Assembly (NCBI GenBank): GCA_003222395.1
Contig: QHWB01000060.1
Coordinates: forward strand, 1-64,000
DNA from: Acidobacteriota bacterium
Lineage (GTDB): Bacteria; Acidobacteriota; Vicinamibacteria; Vicinamibacterales; CAVVIG01
Direction: 5' to 3'
DNA: 64,000 nucleotides
Part shown: positions 7,243-14,649 of the stretch, one piece after another
How positions within the stretch are numbered: the stretch's first letter is position 1
How the letters are laid out: the number at the start of each line of letters is the position of its first letter
Program-made: the position numbers and the translations under genes
Notes under the pieces: generated by a model
The model's input: the letters and a program-made list of their open reading frames with translations, nothing else
Told to the model about the DNA's origin: nothing
Database searches by the model: none

Positions 7243-7959
7243 ATGAAGCATTTGCGGGTGTACGTGCTGATTGCGACTGCACTGCTGATAGGTCGCCCAC
7301 CGATCGCTGTGGCCGATCCGATCCTCGTGACCGTTCGGCCATCGCTCGGAGCGAACGACTTCATTGACTGGGGCGTGCTCGGCTCGACTGACCGCGCCGT
7401 GCCAAATCCTCTGATCGTCACGTCACATGGCGACAGCACGACGGCCGTAGTGTCGCGAGTCGATCCGACCAGGTCTCTTCAACGCCTCACTCAAGTGGGA
7501 CCCGGCGTGTGTGCAGGCAATTGGTCTGGCAATTTCGGTCCTTGCGACAAGGTGCTGTATACGAGCAACGTACCCGGACCCGTCTCGATCGAGTTCGGCA
7601 TGGGCGTGTTCGGAGCCGGCGCCCAAATCCAAGCCACCAGGGGTGGTCCATTCACGGCAATGATCGACGTGTTCGACAACGCGAACGCGCTCATGGTGTC
7701 GTACCACGTTGCCGGCTTGTCGAGCTTTACCTCAGATAACTCAGCGGTCTTCCTTGGAGTGCGGGATACGACACCGACGATTCGTCGAATCGAGTACAAC
7801 GTGTCACCTCTTGATCCGGTCACGCCCGGCTTCGGAATCAATCGGCTCGATCTCGCGACGTCCCCGACGCCGGAGCCGGCGTCGCTCCTGTTACTGGGCG
7901 GCGGCGTACTGATGCTAGGCCGCCGCGCACGGAAAGCATGCCGCTGCCGCGACGACTGA
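7243..7959 (+). CDS. PEP-CTERM sorting-domain exported protein
   Basis: A 238-residue secreted protein with a signal peptide (MKHLRVYVLIATALLIG, cleavage near AVA-DP) and a C-terminal sorting signal: PTPEPASLLLLGGGVLMLGRRARK, i.e. PEP motif, hydrophobic helix and basic cluster. Exosortase recognises such tails and attaches the protein to the envelope or matrix. The middle contains two cysteines (GVCAGNWSGNFGPCDK) and no recognised enzyme domain. No exosortase gene is in this window. The basic end continues with CRCRDD, slightly longer than usual. Confidence 0.8.
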   Translation: MKHLRVYVLIATALLIGRPPIAVADPILVTVRPSLGANDFIDWGVLGSTDRAVPNPLIVTSHGDSTTAVVSRVDPTRSLQRLTQVGPGVCAGNWSGNFGPCDKVLYTSNVPGPVSIEFGMGVFGAGAQIQATRGGPFTAMIDVFDNANALMVSYHVAGLSSFTSDNSAVFLGVRDTTPTIRRIEYNVSPLDPVTPGFGINRLDLATSPTPEPASLLLLGGGVLMLGRRARKACRCRDD

Positions 7960-8191
7960 TCGCCGATCTCGGCCGCGCTAGTCGCGAGGTGTTTCTGCCT
8001 GGCCGAAGATCAGGCCGGCAGTACGATTCTGATCTTCGCGTCGCCCTCGTGCGACACCCCGCGTTCCAGCAGACGTGTACGTGATCGTCGTCGAATCACC
8101 AAAGCCGATCCGCCAGGGCATACTTGATCGTTTCATCCTCGACGGCGCCGCGATGTCCGCGATGTTGGCCCGTGTAAGATGGGACCGCATC

Positions 8192-8845
8192 ATGGATGAC
8201 GGCGTTTCAACTCGTGGACGCTTATCTTCTCTCGGAGAGGAGATCGCGAACAGCGTGAGTCACGGAGTGGGATTTCTCTCCGCTCTTGTGGCAGCTCCAT
8301 TCCTGGTGCTTGCCTCGGCTCGACGTGGTGGCTCGCTCGCGATAGCAGGCGCAAGCGTGTTCGCTGGAACCATGCTAATGCTGTACCTGGCCTCAACTCT
8401 CTACCACGCGTTGCCGAGGAGCAAAGCGAAACGAGTGTTTCAGATCATCGATCACAGTGCGATCTTTCTGCTCATCGCGGGGACCTACACGCCTTTCACC
8501 CTTGGCGTACTGCGCGGCCTCTGGGGCTGGACTCTGTTCGGCGTCGTGTGGGGTCTGGCGGTTCTCGGAGTCACGTTGAAGGCCTTGCGTGGTATCCGGA
8601 ACCCTCGGCTGTCGACCTCACTGTACGTTGGCATGGGATGGTGCGCGCTGATCGCGATTCGACCGCTTTGGTTTCTCGTGCCGGTGGCGGGCTGGCTATG
8701 GCTCATTGCGGGGGGCCTGGCGTACACGGCCGGCATCGCGTTCTATGCGGCGGACCGCCTGCGCTACGGCCATTTCGTTTGGCACATGTTCGTCCTGGCG
8801 GGGACGGTGTGTCACTTCTTTGCGGTGCTGTGGTACGCCGTCTGA
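8192..8845 (+). CDS. trhA: HlyIII / TrhA family seven-helix membrane protein
   Basis: A 217-residue integral membrane protein with about seven hydrophobic helices and the conserved polar residues of the HlyIII (progestin/adipoQ receptor-like) family: ASTLYHALP, IDHSAIFLLIAGTYTPF and WHMFVLAGTVCHFFAV, giving the Ser and three His of the presumed metal site. The family has been linked to membrane energy or lipid homeostasis; the hemolysin name is historical. Start ATG 8192 was chosen because SSLGEEIANSVSHGVGF is the family's usual N-terminus. Confidence 0.85.
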   Translation: MDDGVSTRGRLSSLGEEIANSVSHGVGFLSALVAAPFLVLASARRGGSLAIAGASVFAGTMLMLYLASTLYHALPRSKAKRVFQIIDHSAIFLLIAGTYTPFTLGVLRGLWGWTLFGVVWGLAVLGVTLKALRGIRNPRLSTSLYVGMGWCALIAIRPLWFLVPVAGWLWLIAGGLAYTAGIAFYAADRLRYGHFVWHMFVLAGTVCHFFAVLWYAV

Positions 8846-9098
8846 CAGCGATTCGCGCCGCGGCGAACGGCGAACGCTGAAACCGGAGCGCCGGCATCGA
8901 TTCCTCCTGTTGCACATTGAGGCACAGCTGACGTCTCAATGCACGCGAGGGAAGCGTGCGGCCACAGGCGATCGTTTACCAGGGTTGCACCCCAGGGAGC
9001 TTCGCGATGTCTGACGGAGGGCCGCGCATCGCAGACGAACCGCTGCAATTCGATCGCGTCGTGACGGAACAGCACGTCAATCACGGCAGCATGCCGCC

Positions 9099-9866
9099 GT
9101 GCGCGAACGAATCGCGGGTCTCACGCGGCGCACGGACACCGCGCAACCGGAACAGACGGCGGCGGCGACCGAGCAGCCCTGGTGGTCGCGCGGCGCGGCG
9201 GGGCTTGCCACGCTCGCGGTGCTGCTGATCGGCAAGCTCAAATTCCTGCTGCTCGGCCTCACGAAGGCGAGCACGTTCATGTCGATGTTCGCGTTCTTCG
9301 GCGTGTACTGGTCCGTGTACGGATGGCCGCTGGCGCTCGGCCTCGTGTTGTCGATCTACGTTCACGAGATGGGACACGTCGCGATGCTCCGCAGGCTCGG
9401 TATCGACGCAGGCGCGCCTGTGTTCGTCCCGGGCGTGGGCGCGTTCGTGATGCTCAAACAGCACGTGACCGATCCGCTCACCGACGCGAAGATCGGTCTC
9501 GCCGGGCCGGTGTGGGGACTCGGCGCGGCGGTTGCCGCGTTTGTGCTCTACCAGGCTACCGGCGCGCGCATCTGGCTGGCCATCGCGCAGCTGACCGGAT
9601 TCCTCAATCTGTTCAATCTCATTCCGGTGTGGCAGCTGGACGGATCGCGCGGCCTGCACGTGTTCGCCAAATGGGAACGGTGGGCGCTGGTCGCCGCGAT
9701 TGTCCTCGCGCTGATGATCACCGAACAGCGCCTGCTGCTCATCGTGGGCGGCGTGGCGGTCTGGCGCGCGATGCAGCCGGAAACGGGTTCGGGCGATGCG
9801 CGAGTGCTCGCCACGTTCGTCGTCCTCGTTTTCGCGCTGTCGCTGCTCGCGCGCGGCGTCGGTTGA
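9099..9866 (+). CDS. M50-family site-2 protease-like membrane metallopeptidase
   Basis: A 255-residue membrane protein with about six hydrophobic segments. The zinc motif HEMGH lies in a membrane helix (LGLVLSIYVHEMGHVAML) and the second site reads NLFNLIPVWQLDGSRG, matching the N-x-x-P-x-x-x-x-DG motif of S2P proteases. Such enzymes cleave substrates within the membrane, often anti-sigma factors. The only fitting start is GTG at 9099 with a weak ribosome site. No obvious substrate gene is adjacent. Confidence 0.82.
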   Translation: MRERIAGLTRRTDTAQPEQTAAATEQPWWSRGAAGLATLAVLLIGKLKFLLLGLTKASTFMSMFAFFGVYWSVYGWPLALGLVLSIYVHEMGHVAMLRRLGIDAGAPVFVPGVGAFVMLKQHVTDPLTDAKIGLAGPVWGLGAAVAAFVLYQATGARIWLAIAQLTGFLNLFNLIPVWQLDGSRGLHVFAKWERWALVAAIVLALMITEQRLLLIVGGVAVWRAMQPETGSGDARVLATFVVLVFALSLLARGVG

Positions 9867-9951
9867 TCCTCATCACTTCGCTCGCTTCAGTTGCGCTCCG
9901 GTTGGCAAGCATCATGCGACGGTTACACGGACCAGAATCGGGGAGTGACCC

Positions 9952-10362
9952 ATGCCGTATGACGATGCCCGCCAGGAACCGACGAGTCATTTGATTCACA
10001 ACGTGATCGACGACGTCCGCGAGCTCTTTCGGGAAGAGGTCGCGCTCGCGCGCGCCGAGGTCCGCGAGGAGCTCAGCGCGTGGTCGACGGCGGCGGCCAG
10101 CATGGCTGCAGGCGGCGCAATTGCCGCCGTTGGCGGTCTGTTCGTGCTCGTCGCGATCGCACAAGGCGCGGCGGCGCTGTTCGGATGGCCCAACTGGGCA
10201 GGCTTTCTGCTCGCCGGCGTCGTGCTCGCGATAGCGGGCTTCGTCGCCGTGCAGGCCGGCCGTAAGCGTTTCACGAAAATCGTTCCGCTGCCCAAGACCA
10301 AGGAAACCGTGAGGGAGACGTCGACATGGATCAAAGACCGGATGACGTCGAAGCCGCAATAG
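9952..10362 (+). CDS. Phage-holin-superfamily (PF07332-like) membrane protein
   Basis: A 136-residue protein: an amphipathic N-terminal helix (LIHNVIDDVRELFREEVALARAEVREEL), then two long hydrophobic helices separated by GWPNW, and a basic tail. This is the pattern of the putative actinobacterial holin-X/holin superfamily III proteins, common in non-phage chromosomal loci and often paired with DUF3618 proteins as here. Its last 37 bases overlap the next gene. The role is probably membrane or envelope homeostasis, not lysis. Confidence 0.75.
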   Translation: MPYDDARQEPTSHLIHNVIDDVRELFREEVALARAEVREELSAWSTAAASMAAGGAIAAVGGLFVLVAIAQGAAALFGWPNWAGFLLAGVVLAIAGFVAVQAGRKRFTKIVPLPKTKETVRETSTWIKDRMTSKPQ

Positions 10363-10535
10363 AGCGGACGCGTGCGCGGCTCGACCGCGATCTCACGCGG
10401 CTCGGCCGGCGCGTCGATGCGATCAGACACAACGCCGCAGCTCGGGCGCAGTGGTGGGGCGGCATCGCCGCCATCGCCGCGGGCGTCGTCGGCACGTTGT
10501 TGTTCTGGCCGAGACACGCCCCCGCCCGCACTTGA
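10326..10535 (+). CDS. DUF3618-like small membrane protein
   Basis: A 69-residue protein: DVEAAIERTRARLDRDLTRLGRRVD is the DUF3618 signature (I-x-x-T-R-x-x-L-x-x-D-L-x-x-L), followed by a single hydrophobic helix (WGGIAAIAAGVVGTLLFW). It overlaps and follows the holin-like gene, the usual pairing. Biochemical function is unknown; probably an envelope-associated partner. Confidence 0.7.
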   Translation: MDQRPDDVEAAIERTRARLDRDLTRLGRRVDAIRHNAAARAQWWGGIAAIAAGVVGTLLFWPRHAPART

Positions 10536-10546
10536 GCGGTCGTGAG

Positions 10547-10576
10547 CCGCGGGTTCGGCGGAAGCGTCACCCGCGG
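10547..10576. terminator. Hairpin between convergent genes
   Basis: CCGCGGGT (10547-10554) and ACCCGCGG (10569-10576) form a perfect 8-bp stem with a 14-base loop, exactly between the DUF3618 stop and the stop of the convergent PQQ dehydrogenase. It has no T-tract but is placed to act in both directions. Confidence 0.45.
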
Positions 10577-10585
10577 CCCGGTCGT

Positions 10586-12730
10586 TCAGTGCTGGCTGGT
10601 TGGTCTGGATTCGGTGCCTGGCAGCGAGAAGGCGAGGTACTCGCCCGAGTAGCTACCGCCGCTGATGGCCACGATGATGTACTGCTTGCCGCCGTAGGCA
10701 TAAGTCATCGGCGAGCCGCTCTGTGGCGCGGGCATCCATACTGCGCCGACCTGCTCGCCCGTCATCTTGTTATAGGCGCGCAGCATCGCTCCGCGCGGAT
10801 GCTCGGGCGTCGTTGTCACCTGCGGATCGCCCATCACGACGACCGTCTTCGTCACCAGTAATCCGACGCCGGCGGTGCCTGCCTGTCCGGTCTTCGGAAT
10901 GTTCTTCCCGCGCAGCATCGGATGATTGCGGACGGCGTCGGGCGTGTCGCCGTGCGGCGTCTGCCATTTCAGCGCGCCCTTGTCGAGATCGATCGCGGCG
11001 ATGACGCCGTAGGGCGGCTTGATCATCGGCAGCCCCTGCACGTTGAGTCCGGTTCCGGCGCCGCCGCCAGCCGGTTGCGGCTGAGGCGCCGCCGGAGCCG
11101 GCTGCCTCGCCTCGGCCGCGCGCTGAGCGGTGCGCGGCGAATCGGCGGCGCAGCAATCGCCGGGTCCGAGCACTTCGCGGAAGGCCTCGCCGGCGATGCC
11201 CGACACGTAACGGATGTCGGAGAATCCCGGCGGCGGCGGCACGACTGTGCGGATACCCGGCATGTTGCCCGCCGGCGCGAAGGCGATGTGATTCTCCGGA
11301 TCGTACCCGCCGCCCGGCCAGTTCGTCGCCGTGCCGACGGTGATTGCGCCGTACAGCGGACCGTTGACGTTGCCGAGAATCGACGGCGCGAACGGCGTGT
11401 CGGCCCACTTGTAGAACTTCGATCGCTCGATCGCGGCCTGCCGCAGCTCCGGCGTGAAGTCGATCAGATCGTCGGGCACCTTGAAGGCGTTGCGCGCGTA
11501 GCGCAGCGAATCGGGCGGATGCGGCTGCGTCGGCGACGTCTTCTCGCCCGGCACATCGGACTGCGGCACCGGCTTCTCGACGATTGGCCATACCGGCTCG
11601 CCCGTAATCCGATCGAACACGTACAGCCATCCCTGCTTGCTCGGCACGGCGACGACTTTCCGCGGACGGCCGTTGACGTTGACGTCCGCGATCAGCGGCG
11701 CCGATGACATGTCGAAGTTCCAGATCGGATGGTGCGTGAACTGGAAGTGCCATTTGCGTTGTCCGGTTTTCAGGTCCACGCACACGAGCGTCTCGGCGAA
11801 CAGGTTGTTTCCGGGGCGATGGCCGCCGTAGTAGTCCGAGGTGGGCGTCTCGACCGGGAGGTACACGAGCCCGGCCTCTTCGTCGGCGGTGATCTGCGTC
11901 CACACGCCGGTATTGCCGTTGATCGCCCACGACTCGTTCTCCCACGTGTCGCTGCCGAACTCACCGGGACGCGGGATCGTGTTGAACGTCCAGAGGAGCT
12001 TGCCGGTGCGCGCGTCGAAGGCGCGGACCAGCCCCTTCGTGTTGTTGTGCGTCGGGACCGTGGCGCCTTCGCGCATCGCCGATCCCACGATGATCGTGTC
12101 CTTGACGATGCCGGGCGTCGAGTGGACGCCGATTTCGCCGGTCTCGAGATCGATCTGCTCGCCTTTGCCCTTCACGGCGCCGAGCTTCAGATCGATGATG
12201 CCGTCTTTCCCGAACGACGCGACCGGCGCGCCGGTCTTCGCGTTCAACTCGACGAGGCGATACCCGGTCGTCACGTACACGATGCGCTCGTCGCCTTTGC
12301 CGTCGGTCCAGTACGAGACGCCGCGTCCGGAGAGCTGGCGCGGCGCGACCGCGGCGCGTTTGCCTTCGCGCATGCTGTGCACCCAGACGATCTCGCCCGT
12401 GCGGCCGTCGAGCGCGATCACGTCGCGCCGCGTGCCGGCCGTCGTGTACAGGATGCCGCGGATGGCGAGCGGCGTGCCTTCGAGCTTGTACTCGGGGAAG
12501 GTGCCGAAGTTGTCGGTCTTGAACCGCCACGCCACTTCGAGCTTGTTGAAGTTGTCCGCGTTGATCTGATCGAGCGGCGAGTACCGCGAGCCGTGCATAT
12601 CCGCGGTGTAGTGGAACCAGTCGCCGTTCTTGAGGCTCGGGAACCCGGGAGCCTGCGTCGACACGCGCGGGGCGAGCGCTGCCCACACGACGCCGACTCC
12701 CACGGCGAGAACCGACACTCGCAGTCTCAT
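10586..12730 (-). CDS. Exported PQQ-dependent dehydrogenase (quinoprotein beta-propeller)
   Basis: A 714-residue periplasmic protein with an N-terminal signal peptide (MRLRVSVLAVGVGVVWAALAP). The first domain blade, NGDWFHYTADMHGSRYSPLDQI, and repeated tryptophan-docking segments (IALDGRTGEIVW, VRAFDARTGKLLWTF, AIDLDKGALKWQTPHGDTPD) mark a PQQ propeller related to glucose dehydrogenase. HHPIWNFDMSSAPLIADV is the expected active-site segment. A Pro/Ala/Gln-rich insert lies near residues 540-570. No membrane anchor or cytochrome domain is present, so electrons must leave through a partner. GGAGG directly precedes the chosen ATG. The substrate is not predictable. Confidence 0.85.
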   Translation of the reverse strand: MRLRVSVLAVGVGVVWAALAPRVSTQAPGFPSLKNGDWFHYTADMHGSRYSPLDQINADNFNKLEVAWRFKTDNFGTFPEYKLEGTPLAIRGILYTTAGTRRDVIALDGRTGEIVWVHSMREGKRAAVAPRQLSGRGVSYWTDGKGDERIVYVTTGYRLVELNAKTGAPVASFGKDGIIDLKLGAVKGKGEQIDLETGEIGVHSTPGIVKDTIIVGSAMREGATVPTHNNTKGLVRAFDARTGKLLWTFNTIPRPGEFGSDTWENESWAINGNTGVWTQITADEEAGLVYLPVETPTSDYYGGHRPGNNLFAETLVCVDLKTGQRKWHFQFTHHPIWNFDMSSAPLIADVNVNGRPRKVVAVPSKQGWLYVFDRITGEPVWPIVEKPVPQSDVPGEKTSPTQPHPPDSLRYARNAFKVPDDLIDFTPELRQAAIERSKFYKWADTPFAPSILGNVNGPLYGAITVGTATNWPGGGYDPENHIAFAPAGNMPGIRTVVPPPPGFSDIRYVSGIAGEAFREVLGPGDCCAADSPRTAQRAAEARQPAPAAPQPQPAGGGAGTGLNVQGLPMIKPPYGVIAAIDLDKGALKWQTPHGDTPDAVRNHPMLRGKNIPKTGQAGTAGVGLLVTKTVVVMGDPQVTTTPEHPRGAMLRAYNKMTGEQVGAVWMPAPQSGSPMTYAYGGKQYIIVAISGGSYSGEYLAFSLPGTESRPTSQH

Positions 12731-13023
12731 GCCAACCTCCTTACCACTTGGTCTGCAGGCCGAGGCGGAGGGGGAAAATCTACGGCCGGCGGTCGCCGAA
12801 GTCAATCAGCGATGGCGGACTGTCTGCCCAGTGACGGAGACGACCAGGTGTGAGCTGCGGCAAATGGATTGCCGCCATGGCGCGTAATGCTCCTGCTTCG
12901 CCCACGCCGCCAGGGATCTGAAAGACTCACCCCTTGATCGGCTGCTGCCGGTCGTAGGCGACTTTGGGATTGGTCACCCGACCGGCCGCGCGCAGCGGCA
13001 TCGCGCGCGGCCGATGTAGACAC

Positions 13024-14607
13024 CTACCGGGCGTTCTGGTGATTGGAATGCGGCAATGCCTTGGACGGCTCGTTGGCCTCCGACATCAGCGCGTTACAGC
13101 TCATGGAAAGCGCCTTCAGAATCGTGCACGCGATCTGCCGCGTCTCCACCGAATCCTCGATGGTCTTTGCTGGCATCGAAGGGTTCGAGACCAGCAGCGC
13201 GACGTGCACGTCGTCTTCGCCGAATCCGCCGTGGTCGGCGATCTTCGAGCCGCTTGTCGTGTACACCGTGCCGGGCAGCGGCACCAGGATGATGTCCGGC
13301 GCGCGCGAATCGACGAGCGGATCGGCGAACTGTGCCGCCAGATCGGCTCCCGTCAGGATCTTGTCGATACGCGCGGGGTTGCCGCCGTTGATGATCGAGT
13401 CGTTGAACGCCGCGACCACCGCGGCGGTGGTGCTCTGGTCCTTCAACCAGATGATCGGACCGGTGTCCGCGCTCAACAGCGCGAGCCCTGGCGGCACGGA
13501 ATTCACGATGGCGCTGATTGTCGACGGGTTTACGCTCTTGAGTGTTGCCGGATCGATGGGCGAGTTTCCGTGCTTTGCGGAGATGATGATCAGCGTCGAC
13601 TCGAACAAGTTCTGCTCGCGCAGCGCCGACACCATCATGCCGATCGACTGATCGGTATGGTCGAGCGTCGCCTGCAACCCGTTCGACGGCGTCCCATTTG
13701 CGTCCAGGTACCCGCCGGCGAGCAGCCCCAGCGGCGCGGTCGTCAACTGCTCGACCTTCAGCTTCTGGCCAACGCTGACCGCCTGGAAGTTCATGCCGAA
13801 CACGGCCGGCACGCCGACGTAGCTGCTGCCGCTGTGATCGAATCCCCTGATTTCGTTCAGAATCGCCGCGACCTTCATGTCGTCGTAGGCCATCGTCAGC
13901 GCGAAGCTGTTCGTCGTGGCGGGAGCCGTCGGCGACGTGATTTCTGGCGTGTAGAGATCGTCGACGCCGGTTCCTGACGGCCCCATGAGGAATTCGTAAG
14001 CAGGATGTTTGTCGGACCACGCCGTTCGTCCGCCGGCGGCCTTGATCACCTCGAAGACGTTGTTGACTCTCGGGAACCGATGTGGATACACGCGGGCGGT
14101 GCAGCCGTCGCCCGGGTCGAGCGGAAGTTTAGTCGGATCGATCGCGGTCGTGAACGAGAACGGGAGCACATCGAGATTCTGCTTCCACTGCACCCGCGCG
14201 CCGCCGGCGCAGCTCGGGTCCGGAGCCGGCAGCGCATTCGCCGGTGCGAGCGAACGATCGTATCCATCATCGTAGTACACGCCGGTCGACCGTGGCGTTC
14301 CGCCCGTCACCATCGCCAGCAGGCCGGGGAACGAGTCGGACGGCTTCGACGAGCTCGCGTTGATATACGTGCGTGCAGTGCCGCTCAGCTGCGCGAGGTT
14401 CGAGGTAGGGTTGTTCGCGACGTATCGCTCGAGGTCGACCTTGTGAAGCCCGTCGATGCTGAGCAACAGCACGCGCGCGGCCGGCGCGTCGTCGCCTTCG
14501 CCGTCCCAGTCGTTGACGTAATCCTGGGTGCCGTTCGCGACGAGGGTGACAGCCAGTCCGATGGACGCAGCGGTCGAGAGACATATGCGGACGATCCGAC
14601 GGTTCAT
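13024..14607 (-). CDS. Exported alkaline-phosphatase-superfamily hydrolase (phosphodiesterase/nucleotide pyrophosphatase type)
   Basis: A 527-residue protein with a signal peptide (MNRRIVRICLSTAASIGLAVTLVANG). RVLLLSIDGLHKVD carries the first metal-binding Asp, SSSKPSDSFPGLLAMVTGGTPRSTGVYYDD the nucleophile region, DHTDQSIGMMV and KIADHGGFGEDD further metal ligands. The usual DHG of the first site is KHG (IISAKHGNSP), a deviation seen in some family members. Substrate unknown. It is the last gene of an operon with a TonB-dependent receptor and a TonB-like protein, suggesting it processes an imported phosphorylated or nucleotide-like substrate. Confidence 0.82.
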   Translation of the reverse strand: MNRRIVRICLSTAASIGLAVTLVANGTQDYVNDWDGEGDDAPAARVLLLSIDGLHKVDLERYVANNPTSNLAQLSGTARTYINASSSKPSDSFPGLLAMVTGGTPRSTGVYYDDGYDRSLAPANALPAPDPSCAGGARVQWKQNLDVLPFSFTTAIDPTKLPLDPGDGCTARVYPHRFPRVNNVFEVIKAAGGRTAWSDKHPAYEFLMGPSGTGVDDLYTPEITSPTAPATTNSFALTMAYDDMKVAAILNEIRGFDHSGSSYVGVPAVFGMNFQAVSVGQKLKVEQLTTAPLGLLAGGYLDANGTPSNGLQATLDHTDQSIGMMVSALREQNLFESTLIIISAKHGNSPIDPATLKSVNPSTISAIVNSVPPGLALLSADTGPIIWLKDQSTTAAVVAAFNDSIINGGNPARIDKILTGADLAAQFADPLVDSRAPDIILVPLPGTVYTTSGSKIADHGGFGEDDVHVALLVSNPSMPAKTIEDSVETRQIACTILKALSMSCNALMSEANEPSKALPHSNHQNAR

Positions 14608-14649
14608 GAAGCCTCCATGAGACGCAACGAGACGCTTGAACGAAAATTG

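Noticed and set aside
8956-9228. Plus-strand open frame between HlyIII and the M50 protease
   Set aside because: Overlaps the protease start in another frame and shows no protein-like features.
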